26,194 nucleotides of DNA. It comes from Elysia marginata. Lineage: Eukaryota > Mollusca > Gastropoda > Plakobranchidae. Made by a program: the position numbers and the translations under genes. The notes under the pieces were generated by a model that had not been told where the DNA came from, made no database searches, and saw nothing but the letters and a program-made list of their open reading frames with translations. Shown piece by piece: positions 1 through 13,100 of the stretch; the stretch's first letter is position 1; each line of letters starts with the position of its first letter. Where the stretch lies: positions 137,603 to 163,796 of the forward strand of contig BMAT01005985.1 in NCBI GenBank assembly GCA_019649035.1, given 5' to 3'.

Positions 1-3000
1 AATTGTTCAACAAATTTTCCATACAGTTTTCCTTACACACACGTCTTCAACCATCATAGCCAACACAAAAAAAAATAAAAAATTTTGCAATATCGATAAC
101 ATTAACAATATCATTTTTAGTCAACTTAAAATTGTGTAATCTTGATGATTTAGAAAAAAAAAAAGGATTTGCGTTAGATTGGTTTTAAAATAAAACTTTT
201 AAAAAATCTAATTTTAATGGATACTACCAAAAAATTGCTAGTATTTATCTTCGAAAAAAGAATAGTCTGACTCTGCTGGATGGTTTCAATTTCAATTCCA
301 AATTCAAAGCAACAAGGACAAAAAATGCAAAAAAAAAAATGCAAACAATGGTTATACAATGTAATTAAGCCGCAAGGGCTATAGCCTGCTAGGAAATTCA
401 TTCACACTGAGGAAGAAATAGACATAAAATGATGAGGGGAAAACAAGGTTCACAATTCTCCTATAATTCCAATTTTTGATGATGTAATTTACAATTCATA
501 TGATCAAATTGAAAAAAGCGTGTCAATAACATACATGCAACCTATAGAATGTCCAAGCAACCACACAGACAATGTCATATAGGCGGTATATACATTTACA
601 AAGTATAAAGTGAAATTAACTATTACAGTTTATACATACAAGTATATATTCATTCAACAGAGCAACAGATTTTCTTACACGTTAACAGAACTTTTTTTTT
701 TTATGGCAGTTTTTATTATTTTGAAGAAAATGAAAATATGTTTGCAATATGCAAAAATTTGTCACAGGTCACAATTCTTAATTACAGTTTTTATATGATG
801 CACTTTCCTTTCTACAAAGAGCTAGTAAGAAAAATAACATATCCAATTTCATTAAAATAGTGTTTACAGAAGCGCAAATTCATCATTACAAAGAACAAAC
901 CAGTAAAAGAGAATGAGATGTTGCATTTAATAAATGAAACTTTGGACAATGCATTGAAGTAACTTGTTTCATCGATAGCTATTTACAAGTTGATGTAAAA
1001 TGAGTGACTTCCATCCAAACAAGTTTTATGTAATAATGCTCATCAAAAAATGTGAAAAACACGCACTTTTAAAGTTACATTTTTATCAACTGAAGAAGTG
1101 TTATTATATCAATTTTTCTGTCATTATTTCCCTAAGTGCAAGTTCTAAAATTAGGTGCTTTCCGTTATTACAGCCTATTACACCGGTCAACAACACTTCT
1201 TCTATGGTTAAGTCTATGAAACACTGTTCAAAGAAACTATTTAACTGAAAACTAAGTCATTTTTACTAAACCTACATGAAGTACAAATAGAGATCTCAGC
1301 AGGAGCGATTTTCTTTTTAAAAAAAATTAAGTCCATAGCCTGGTAAAAAGTGTATTCCTGATTTAAATTTCTATTCCTTTTAATTTTACCAATATAATAT
1401 TTCTATTCTTAAAACAAAAAAAGGGGTGGTGGATGAAGTTACACAAGAGCAAGACTGCAAGTGGTGGCCGTGGTGGTAGAGAGAAGAATGCTGAATCATA
1501 ACACCAGCCTTCAATTCACGACCATTTGACCACAGAAACTGACCATTCGGACTGCTTCATGAGCAAAACTAAAATAACAGTGTCTTTAATTTAATTAAAA
1601 AAAAAAAAGAAAGGAAAAGGCAAAATAATTAGCTGAGGTCAACAAAGTTTTAACTTTTGAAAGTGAGAGATATAAAAAATGTTTTAACTTTCTTCAAAAT
1701 TACTGCAGGTATACTAGAATAACATTTCAATTGAAAACAACATGCCTTGTATATCGAGTAAACCAATAAACAAAATGAAATTTTTTACAACTCCTTATAA
1801 ATCTGACACACATTTTTAAGAAGGCCAAATTGGAACACAGAGGTGTGGGGCCCGATATGGGCATTTTAAAATGTGTGTTGACGTCCAGGTTTCATCTTAA
1901 AGACAAAGCGAAACCCCCAATTTTTAAGAGAATAGGATCATGAATGGTGACACAATATTTTCCGAAACTGATACATTCTACCTTCTTCACAGAAAACAGA
2001 GAAGGATTACTAAAAAAAATTACAAGTATCTTTCAGTAGCAAATAAATTGGTAGAGTTATCCCTAGAATATTGTAATACCATTAAAAACTTTCTTGGTGT
2101 ATTTAAGAATCAATAAAAAATCAAAACCAGTTTTTGACAGTTGTCAAGAAGGGATTTCAAACCACAATACGCAGTCAATAAAGGTAGGGGAATTCCATTC
2201 AGTCAGCTGACCAAAGCCAAAATTTTGTTACTTGAGAAACAAGAAAAATGCACTTTATTATATTTCAAAATATTGAGTTTTAAATCATGTGTTGCCATGC
2301 AATGTCTTCAATCAATTAAACCAGGTAAGGGTGTAGAAAAGGTGTACCATGCATGATGTCAATCGGTTGAGGAATGACAAAACTGTAGGTAGGAGAGCGG
2401 CCATCTCCAGCAACGAAAAGGTTTTGGAATGACAGCTGTGCTCGACCACATGATTTTCATAAATCTTTAACTTTCAGAGTCCAACAGGAGAAAATGAATG
2501 TGATAACAAAGACGTAAGTTCAAACAATTCGCCTTCAAAAAGGCATGTCAGTTCTTTCACCCATTTTTCTGAAACACCAGATATTATTTGAAGCTTATTA
2601 TCCCCTACAAAAAACTTTAACAGAATACCATAATAATTGACATAATTAAATTCTTTTGGAAATAATGAGAAACCCTAATCACAGATTTGAAAGTTATCAA
2701 AACAAACATATCTGAAACCATACATCTGACGATTTAGAAACGCATGAATCCGAAATAACTGTCTTCATTCTAACATCTTAAGCAAGGAAATCGACTAAAA
2801 CGAATAAATTACTTAACTTTTTCTAACCTCTTCTTCCTCTCTGCTTGTAAAACAATCTCTGAGAGGGCAGAAAATTTTAAGAATTTAATGTCACATTTTT
2901 CCATTCCACTCTCAGCACAAAATATTTGTTAAACTGAAATTGGTGAATAATAAAAAAAATACACCCCTGTTAATGTTATTGTGACTATTAACAAATTTTA

Positions 3001-3736
3001 CTGTACATTCAACATATCAAATGGAGAAAAATCATTAATTATAACAACAACAAAAAATGATTATATATATGGGATGACTAAAAATAAGAAAAGTAGCCGG
3101 ACCAAAGGAATCATTCAATTTTCAAAGGTATTGAGAAAAATATGTTGCAAGAACATTTGGACCAGGAAATGAATGAAATCTTCAACAACAAAGTCTATCA
3201 TAATACACGATTATGAAAAGGTCTAACAAAAAAAAAAAAAAACCATGCACATTTTCAAATCATTACAGAATTATGAACACTTTAGAGCCTAAGTGCAAAA
3301 AAATATACATATCATCAACACTATGGTAGTTCTAAACCCCAGTGGGAAATTGGGCATATGAACATTGCTTATATATACACAAATTATGAAAAGGTTTGTT
3401 CAATTCATTGGTTGCACAGTATTTTCCCCGAAGCTCCTTACAACTTTTTTGTCCATAACAATCCTTAAACTTCGTATTCAATCATCAAGATCCACGAAAA
3501 TCTTTGAAATGTCTATTTTCTTTTAATTTTGGTGGAAAGCCACAAAGTTGTTTTTTTTTTTTAATAGTATGAACAGATGAATGTTCTACTATAAACCACA
3601 TCGGTCTAGCCTTGAAGGGATCAAAGATGAGCAACAGTATAAGGGACACTACCAGTGTATTGCAGAGTTTCTGGCAACCTACACAATAGACCCTTGTCTG
3701 TGACATGGCAATCTTAACACATATCTTGCTGACAGA
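1..3736. other. AT-rich 3'UTR and/or intergenic DNA
   Basis: The stretch lies downstream of the USPL1 stop. It is very AT-rich with many A and T runs and only short, unconvincing ORFs. It may be partly a long 3'UTR. I see no coding exon, structured RNA or clear transposon in it. Confidence 0.6.
2254..2259 (-). terminator. First canonical poly(A) signal AATAAA downstream of the USPL1 stop
   Basis: The plus strand reads tttatt, so AATAAA on the minus strand. It is the first exact hexamer after the stop, giving a 3'UTR of about 1.5 kb if used. ATTAAA variants nearer the stop (about 3523-3528 and 3558-3563) and another AATAAA at 712-717 are alternatives. In such AT-rich DNA a hexamer alone is weak evidence. 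Confidence 0.25.
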
Positions 3737-4186
3737 TCACTCGAGAATCTTTTTTGATGGAATTGATGTCCTGCTTGACCGCCGTGAAGGGGACACTGCA
3801 GCCGGCAAGTAAGTATTTGTCTCTTCTGTCTGGTCAACGTCCATTGATTGTGGCGACGATAACCCATTGGTGTGACAGGGCGCTAAAATATCATCTGTGT
3901 TGTTAACTTCTGACATGTCAAGTGTCTTTTCACCTTCCTGCAACATGTGCAGCGCTTTTGAAGAGGAAATGTCTAACGAGACGTTTTGACTTCCACCAGG
4001 AGAAACAGGGTGAGTTGGGTTTTTCCTTGGCCGACCCCTTTTCTTTTCAGCTTCGACTTGAAGGGCTGGATTGCTGGGAACCGTCGGGCAGTCATCTGCG
4101 CCAGAATGAGGTAAAAGATTGGTGTGCGCACTTGAGTCCTGGAGAGGGCTCACTTCAAGCTCTGCTGTGGTGCTGTCTTGTAAAAC
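3737..4186 (-). CDS. USPL1: Exon 13: C-terminal exon with AT-hook
   Basis: Acceptor TATCTTCAG (4187-4188) follows in phase 0 from exon 12, giving TQ|VLQDSTTAELEV. The stop TGA is at 3737-3739 after SRRSSRTSIPSKKILE. EKKRGRPRKNPTH (about 4016-4052) has the GRP core flanked by basic residues that defines an AT-hook, a minor-groove binder for AT-rich DNA. The rest is acidic/Ser-rich. No donor is needed inside, and the tail has no recognised domain. Confidence 0.88.
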   Translation of the reverse strand, partial: VLQDSTTAELEVSPLQDSSAHTNLLPHSGADDCPTVPSNPALQVEAEKKRGRPRKNPTHPVSPGGSQNVSLDISSSKALHMLQEGEKTLDMSEVNNTDDILAPCHTNGLSSPQSMDVDQTEETNTYLPAAVSPSRRSSRTSIPSKKILE

Positions 4187-7100
4187 CTGAAGATAAATAG
4201 AATAAAATTGTATAAACCAACAGAAACTGAAAAAGTCTAGGGCAGGCTTACACTTGGATAGTTTGTTTTGCAATTATTATATACCTTCAAATTGATGAGC
4301 TAATAAATATTTCAGAGAAGTTTGGGTTTGTAGACTGAGTTAAATTGTTAGTCTAATTAACAAAACAAATTATTTTTCATCTTATATTTTGACCATATCA
4401 TATATATATGACTTCATGAGCTAGTGACATAAAATTTAGCCGAACTCACAGCATTAGCTGATTTTCCTAGTGAATGTGGTCTGAATATCAATTGACTCAC
4501 TTAATGAGATAACTGATTTAATTATTCTACAACTTGAGGATTTTATTATAATTCAATCCTTTACCCAAACCATATCAGACTAAAAGAGGAAAAAAAGAAT
4601 TCCAAACATATTTGAATTTTTTATATACATGTATAATTTAACATTTCCATGGTTAACTTCAGCTTGGGCCTCCTAATGTCATGAGATTATACCATAGTTC
4701 TCTTGAATTTAAATTGGTGCTTAGACAAAATTATTGCTCTCATAATTCCATTATTAAAATAGCCTCTTAAACAAAGTATGGACTCGAGAACCATATTACA
4801 TGTACTATTGCGTCTTGTATGAAAAAAGTGAACATCAACATTTTTTCGATTCTTACTTTTTTGCTCTACCATATCTGAATTTGTTTAAAAAATTTAAAAT
4901 ACATAACTCTGTGCCTTATCTGAGGACTCCTACTCTCTTTTATTCAAGTGAACTTTTATTTCGCAGGCTAGCACTTCTTTGAAAAGCTAGTAATGTGTCA
5001 ACTGTGTGCCTACAGTCAAAGCAGATTCATGAGAAAACACCTTATATAAGCCTTTTAAAAGAGTGTAGACAGAAAGAGAAAAAAAAAACAAAACTTAGTT
5101 CTTCTTCATCTTTATTCAGGCCTATCTTTGAATATTAACTGTGAGTGTGAACCAAGTAAGAATATGATTCAACTGAAAAAGAATATGAAATTTTCAAAAC
5201 TGGGTATAAGGAGTTTTACAACTATCAATTGAATTTTTTTATGGATAAGTCTAAATTTTGTTCCAAGCTGCATGAAGAAATCAATTAGGTGAAACAAAAA
5301 CCTTCATTATTTTGATCAAAATAATCTCAATATTGTCATCTGTGCATCTCTTTTGCCAACTTCACTGCTCATCACCTCTGTGTTTCTATTCTAATCAGAT
5401 ACTTGAGTTTATGAAACATTTAACCATCTCTGAAAGGATTAGCTTTATAAGTTTAAATTTAAAAAAGTGAGGTAGGCTTATAAAATACACTGCAAAGAAA
5501 TTATCCTAATTCTTAGTATTATACTTTCACTTACTTGTGTCTTCATCTCTGCTGCACTTATTTCACCATCATCGTCATCTTGTGATAGGCGTTGACGCTT
5601 GGTTGGAGGCGTTTCTGACGGGGTGACAGGGAGACTTGGAGAGGCTACAGATTTCCTCCCACTTTTCTTTTTCCTGCCACGCTTTTTACCAGGCTTTGTC
5701 TGACAGGTCAAATCTGGTTTTGAGTTGAGCTCAGGATCAGGGACAGGGACACCAGACCCCTCAACTTGCTCGTGTTGATCCCTACCAGAACTGTAAACGT
5801 CTTTGACACCTGAAGATCCATTGTCAGCTTGTGGTTCAGCCTGCTTTTTTATATCAGTTAATCTTTCTACATCATCTTTAATGTCCTCTGCTCCACTGAT
5901 GCTTTTGAAAGAGCATTCACTAATATTGTCATCTGCCTCATTTTCATCCTCGTCCCGCAGCAGAAAGGAGAGGTCTCCAGCCTCCATGAAGAGCACCATC
6001 GCCAGCTGCTGGCAGTATTGGGCCTGGGCAAGTCTCGTCTCTTCAGGACTCAAGCTGCTGTCCCATGCGTTCTCACCATCATCGTGATCATCACAGGTCC
6101 AGTCTGCTCGCTGCCGCTTCTGGCCAACAACAATACCTGTAAACATCTCCCCCTCCGCGGGGATGGTGATCACTGAGCCCCCAGTGCATGGCTTATCTCC
6201 CTCGACCACCAATGGAACCAGACTGGGATCCTTGGAAGGATCTACTTTAGGTGGCTGCAAGAGCTTCTCGTGACGCCGTGTTACCTTGGCTGGCAAAGAC
6301 TTGTCGGTTGAGGGCACTCTTTTCTTTTTGGGCGCCTGGAGGCGACTAGTGAAATCTACAGATGGGTGTCTTGTGGTTTTGGAAAGTTTACCCCCAGAGA
6401 GAACATCGTAGTTAAAATGATTATCTTCTTCTCGCCTAGCTATCTGCTTTGCCCAGTCTACTCGCTGACGTCGCGGCCTTGACAAAACAGCCTTGGACAA
6501 TCTTTCCTCCACATGACTGCAGACTGGTGCTACTCTCCCACTAAACACAACCTTGGACACTTTTTTCAAGCACTCTTTGAGTAATTGCTTTGTGTTTGAC
6601 ACATCTTTACTTTCCACTTCTTCCCTAGAAACTGACTGTCCATTTTTCATGTTTTCATTCTCACCAATCTCTTCTGCTTCCTCCACCTGAAGTGATTTTG
6701 TCCGTTCTCCATTCAGGCGTGTCATTTCGGAACACTGGTCTTCTTCTTCAACAGCAACTGCTTTTTCCTTGATGCTAACATCCACTTTGTGCTGTGCTTC
6801 TATATCAGTATTTACTTCTGGGCCTGAACTTGAGCCAAACTCTTCCTCTTTGTCACTTCTTCTGAAAACCTCCGCGTTTGAATTCATCTGTGCAGCATCA
6901 CACGCATTTTCTTGTGTAATTGTTTCATCTCCATTTGAATCTTTTGGTAAAGATGTATCACTTTCAACTTTTGGTAAATGTTGAGAATCTTGTCCTGCTT
7001 CTTCGCAAGCAACACTCACGTCCTGGGTAACATCTGTAGCATTGGTTTCCAAAATATCCGTAACCTTTTCAGCATTGCTTTGAAATGAATCACTTTTCTC

Positions 7101-10100
7101 CTGATTGTTTACCTCAACTCTTTCAAAATTAGACGGAGTTTGGTTTTCCTCAAGAGCCAAAACGTCCTGTGTCCTTGAGGATTGCTCTGTATCACTAAAT
7201 GAGCTGTTAATTTTCTTTTCTGTCGATAATCTGGCTTTTTTGCTGGTGCTTTTGCCTTTGGTGCGACTCTTTTTGGTTTTTGGCTTGCTCGGGGCCTTTC
7301 GGGTGGATTCTAAAGGACCGCTCTCCTCTTCTCTTGCCATGGAGATTGTTTTCTGACTTTCTTCAAATTGTTCTGTTTCTGCTTGTTCCACAAACTGGTC
7401 ATCTTGTGCAGGTACATGATCTCCTGCTGCCATAAGGTCTTTGTTGTCAAGACGTGATTGAAGAGGAGATGATGAAGAAGTGTCCATTGGTACACCAAGT
7501 GCTTCCTTTTCACTGTCTACTATTTGCTTTGGTGATGACAAATGCTCAGGAGGTAATTGACTGAGAGACAAATGTTGATTGCCTTGTTCTCCTTTTTCAG
7601 AGACTACCGTTGAAGGAAGGGAATCAGGAACCAAGGTGCCATCCATTCTGGTGTCATCTTCCATATCAACAACAGCTTTTGTTTCATGTAGCTTGCCTCT
7701 TTCCACATCGGCCTGCTGCTCCTCTTGTATTTCAGGGGCATTGGTCACAGTCTCAATCTCTTCATCCACTTGTTTTTCTTCTGTTTCCATCAACCCCTCT
7801 TGTCCTTCCTCAACTCGAGCCTGGTCTAAAGCCTCTAAATTTTGATGCTCTGGGTCTAGAGCTCCTGGCTGCTCTTCAGGCTCTAGGATTTTCGTGGACC
7901 ACATGTCAGATTTACCGAGCTTCTCGTAGGGCTCATCGTCAGGCTGAAACAGCTCTACCGGCATGCGGTACTTCTCTGCTGTACTGACATGTCTCTCTTC
8001 CACACTCACTACCCTCTGGTCATGCTTTCCTGGCTCCAAGTGTGTCTCTTTTTCCTGGTATAAAACACTCTGGCTGGACTCGTCCTGTGCCTGCTCAGCT
8101 GAATTTGCTTTCACAGGCTTCGCTGCTGCCAAAGCAGCCTCAATCAAAGTGTCAATTTCACTGTGCTGAGGTTGGACAGATGACTGGTCTGGCACAGTGG
8201 TTTCTTCAGCCTGAAGTGCTGAAGATTCTGGAACGCTGAAATTAGAACCCACATGATGTTCTGGGGTACCTGAGAAAGAGAATGTCGGTGTGGCCGTAGT
8301 TACTTGGGCTCCAGTAAGAAGACTGCGCGCTTTCTTGAAAGTTTGGGGAGGCCCACTTGCTTCACGTCCCAAAATACCTTGTGTGAGGATATCAAAGCCA
8401 TGATTTGCTTTGACAGAGGGAATGGGTTGTGTTAAAATTCTGGAAGCAGCGGACGAAGCAATAGAGGCCTCAGGTGAGGTCCATGCTTCCAACGGTTGCT
8501 GATCAGCTTGCCCAAGAATCCCGTCGGCCCCTGGTACCATGTGCTGCGTCTCTCCTTGAATTGCTTCAACAGCACTGGAGGCCTCAGCCTGGTTTGCAGA
8601 AAACTCTGGAATGGATAAGACTGGCACCCCATCGACATTTTCTGCACCAGATTCTATGACATGAGCTCCCACTTCTCGAAGGCCTGATAGAGCTGAACTG
8701 CCTGGAGCTACCATTTCCATTGAGGACCAAAGCTCAGAACTGGTCCTGCCCTTTCCGCTTGATTTGCCCCCTCGCCCTCTACCTCTCTGACTGCCACGGG
8801 GAGTTTTGCTACCCCTTGATCCACGCCCACCTCTTCCTCTGCCGCGGTTTACGGGAATATACTCTGTAGTGCCTAAACCAAAAATACCACCCCCTTCTTC
8901 TTGATCACTGAAACCAAGATCCTGATCCATCGGGGAGGTTCCCATAGTTGTTGAGCCAACAGCTGGCGTGAGCTGGCCTCCAATAATGGTGCCTGAAGAT
9001 GAAAGAGCTGTGAAGGCCCTGCTAGCCACTTGGCCAGTACTTGCTGAAGACCCAGTATGAAGTATGTGAGTTGTGTTAGATCCAGGAAGAATGTACCTGA
9101 AACAAACAGAAAATAAAAGTTACACTTAAAATTACAGTGCAGTCTGCTTAAGTCGGAGTGCTTGGGGACAGCCATTCAGTTTGAAATATCAGAATTTCAA
9201 TTCAAATAAGGATAGTTGACAAAGAAAGAAAATAAAAAAAAGACTATTTTGCACCCTAAAAGAGATTCAAGCTATCCATAACTTCGAGTCATCAGAGTTC
9301 AACTAAAATGGACTCCACTGTAATACATATTTAAGTCCATATAGTTATCCAAACCTAGATAATTTGAATAGTTGCTAAATTTGAAATATGTTGAGATTAA
9401 CGCATTTTTTTTTTTGTAGTTGCAATATAAATATATTGATTACACAATTTTTGGATCAACTAAAGACAAGTTTTATTCCCATGGGGCTAGAAAATATTCA
9501 AACTCAAAGCAGACTATGTTGTTTCAATATGATTGTACTTTGGTGTAACACCCACCAATTCTTGCCAATATCACGATATCATGTAAAAGTAAAATATTTG
9601 ATGCTGAAGTAATTAGCAAAATTAATAAAAAAAAATTGTCATAAATTTATGAAACAATAATCGAACACTTATTTAAAAAAAAAAACAGGTGCAAGAATGA
9701 AGAACTTGCAGTCAGTATTAAATTATTGTAGTATTATTACATGAAATTGAATCCTTGATGCTCCTTTTATATCCTAAATGGAAGGTGACCAGAAAACCAG
9801 CCATGCATATGTGTCCCCAATTTATAGACTTTAAATGCTGCCCGTAGATGAAAAAACGCAAAATAGATCATGTATCACCCATGTTTAAACATTTACACTG
9901 GTGCATGTACAAACTAGAATAGAGTATACCATTGCTGTTCTATGCTACAAATGCATTCACGGCTATGCCCCTAATTATCTTAAAGGTCTTGTAAGTTTAT
10001 ACACGCCTACTCGCAACTTAAGATCATGTGATAAAGCTGTGTTGTTAGTTCCGTGTAAACTATCAGGAAAAGACGGCAATAGAGCCTTTGTGCAGTGTGC

Positions 10101-13100
10101 CCCAGTAGTCTGAAATGCCCTTCCTATTTTTATCAGGGAGGCTACATCTGTAAATCAGTTTAAGAGTAAGACTATTGAAAACATTTGTTCACAGACTATG
10201 AAGACTTTTATTAGTTTGTCTCAAGAAATTTATCAGACTACTGATGGTCAATGTATATCCTTTTTCTTCTTTAATTTTTGTACATGCATCTTTTGTTTTT
10301 CTTCAGTTTGTTTGAATTGTTAATGGATTCTGCTTTGTACAAAATTGCCATTATGTCAGCATTGTTTGGGTAGATATACTATTGTATAGAGCTTCAAGCC
10401 TACATGTAGGAAGGGGCGCTAGAAAAAAACACATTCATTAATATTATTAAACGTAAAAATAAAAAAAAAATTCTACAAAAATTGAGGGCAAGGTTTAGTA
10501 TTAGGCAGAAGGTGCCACATCTGTTATATTTATGGTCTTAGCCAAGTATGGTCTTGATGCCAGACACAATGCTGTCATTATTTTTCAGGAGAGATAGAGA
10601 TAAATTAAAATTTCTTTAAATTTACAACTAATTGACAAAAGACTAAAACATTAAGTTACATAAATTTTATAATTAATCTTTTATAACTTGTCCTCCTCCT
10701 TAAGAACCTATCATACCATATTTCTTTAAGACATGTTTTAGGCCTTTCAAAATGTATTTATCTTTCCTACAATTGTTTGTTTTCAGACCCTATGTCCCTT
10801 TTAAGTACTTCTGATATTCAACAATAATGCATTAAATTCATATAGGAAATCTCATGAGCAGTGTTGGTACTTACTTGAAACTTTCTGGCTGCTTTTGACC
10901 TTCATCTACAGCACTCAACCCCGAAGAGTTGGCCGACACACCTCTCAGCAGAGATACTGCTGGGGTAGACATGAGGCTGCCACTTGAGTCTCCCATCAGC
11001 GTAGTGGTCAGAGTAGCAGGGCTTGCCTCTGGTCGTCGCAATTCCCGGATCACTATATTTCCTTCCTGGGACAAGATGCGGCCTTGACTGCCGGCGTCCA
11101 CTGCTTGATCCTCACAGGCCGTATTGTTGGCTGCAGGCTCTGCGGGCAGGGCGAGTTGGTGAGTGGTAGCCCTTGCAGCACTGGTGCTGTCACCTCCTGA
11201 ATTGAGGATGAATGTTTTAGCATTTGTCTGCCCAGAACGTGGCACAGAGATGAGCTGAATAGTCCTCTTTGGGGTGGAGCCTTTGGTACCAGGCATAGTG
11301 ATAAAGCTCTGGTTCCCTTTTGATACCAAATTGCTATAACCCAAAGTCCCAACAGCTGATGATGATGGAGTAGAGGGTGATGAAGCGGTTACATCCATCT
11401 GCTGCTGCTGCTGGGGTTGAGAGCTGATCGCACTTCCTGACAAAATTTGAGAGGTTCCGCTAGTAGCTGTGCGTAGTGTGATTTTAGATGCACTGCCGAC
11501 TGCCCCTCCAGACAATTTCAGGACAGATGATGGCTGGGCTTGAGCTTGAGCTTGTGTGGCCTTGTCCACTGGCACAAGAACCATTTTGCCATTTCTCACC
11601 ACCAGCTGAGTCAAGATGCTCCCTCCTCCTGAAGTAGGAATTTGGATAAACCTGCTGGCCGTTGCTTGTTGCTGCGGTGTTGTGCTGCTACTGGTAGCAA
11701 TGGCTGGGGCTGCCGTTGTTTCAGGTGAAACCAAGAGAGGATTGGACTCTGATGTTTGCTGGATATTTGCCTCAGATAAACTTTCCTTGCCACCGTCTGG
11801 CACTTGAGGTGTTGCAGGTGGTTCTGAGGATTCTTGGGTTGAAAAGGTTTGTTCTGTTCCTAATGAAGTGCTCACATCAGAAGCCTGACTAGAAGAGCTC
11901 TGATCCAGCAACATTTGCCCTGAGCCTGCATTCTGGGGAATCGCATTAGCCGAGTTGACCTGACCATATGCTGAGGTTAAAGAAGCCAAAGCCGAAGGCA
12001 AAACTGACACCAGCTTAACAGATGGCTTGGAGTCTCCAGCAGAAGTTGAGGTGTCCATTACAGCGCCAGTAGATCCCAAGTCGGCACCAGTATTAGTTAA
12101 CTGTACACCACTCTGAATGGGTTTTGCCACAGTGGACACCGGGGCATTGGTTGTCATAATGGTTCCATCAGATTGAATAATGTAGGAAGTGCTCCCCTTT
12201 GAGGCACTGGAAACCAGTGTTGATGTACTTGTGGTGACTGCAGATGTGATGGCAGCCGTCGTGTTGGCCCCGGAAGTAGCAATGGCTATCTTGGCCCCAC
12301 TCTGGGTGATAGCACCTGTACGCTGGAGCAGTTGTAACAACTGCTGAGCTGTGAGATTATTTGCCCCTCCTTGTGACCTTACCACGACGACCTTACTGGC
12401 GGTTCCACTTGTACCTTGCCCAGCACCGTTGTTCCCCATCAGAACATATTTCGTCGTCGACGGTGTAGACCCTAGACTGCTGCCGCTGCTGTTTGACAAG
12501 GCAGAAAGGGGCAGACGCACTATCTGTGGAGATCCTGTCTGACTGGCGCCAGTGTTGCCAGTGAGACTAATAGGCGTGGTGCGCCTGATAATAGGGGTTG
12601 AGGAGGCAGAAGCAGCACCTCTCCCACCTCTAGACCCCCGCCCTCTCCCCCGACCCCTTCCTCGAGGAATATATGGGCTGAAAACTGGAGACTGGTTGGG
12701 GATAGCTGACAAGAGCGAACTTGCTTTGCCTGGTCCTGGATTGCTAGGACTAGTACTAGGTAATCCTGACGGCCTAGCAGCTGGAAAAAAAAGGAAAGAA
12801 GAAGAAAAAAGTAGTTGATCAACTCTTCACCTCTGAAACATAAACCTTTAAATTTATCAACCAATAGGTTAAGGAAAAGAGCAACACCTTCGACGGCGGG
12901 TTCCTTCCCCCTAAGAACATTTGAGCAGCAGATTTTCACAGAATCGTAGGAAACTGGGAGCGTTGGCAATTGAAAACAAAACGACCAAGAGAGGAGTTTA
13001 ATATGAAGCTAACCTGGGTCTGAGGTTTGGTGCGTACTGGGCTGCTGAACAGTGAGCACAAGTGAGGCAAGTACTTTAGTATCCTCCGTATCTCTCATCT

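Larger units (their letters stand above)
9097..10874 (-). other. Intron between exons 11 and 12, holding a LINE remnant and a MITE
   Basis: GT-AG intron, phase 2. It contains the pogo-like MITE at 9135-9320 and the LINE fragment at 9855-10450. The remainder is unremarkable AT-rich sequence. Confidence 0.85.

Noticed and set aside
3485-3706. Minus-strand ORF just past the USPL1 stop
   Set aside because: No splice signal joins it to exon 13 and it has no recognisable content; treated as 3'UTR.
5803-6087. Plus-strand ORF of 94 codons, Ser/Leu-rich
   Set aside because: Antisense shadow of acidic codons in exon 12.
7610-7987. Plus-strand ORF of 125 codons
   Set aside because: It lies wholly inside exon 12 of the minus-strand gene and is an antisense shadow with Pro/Leu/Cys-rich content.
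9135-9320. Possible exon within MITE 1 near 9130-9180, as a continuation of exon 12
   Set aside because: The acceptor at 9097-9098 has a good pyrimidine tract and its phase matches exon 11, so the open frame beyond it is intron.
12520-12969. Minus-strand ORF of 149 codons in another frame over the exon 11 start
   Set aside because: Runs across an intron and conflicts with the phase-matched RGG reading.
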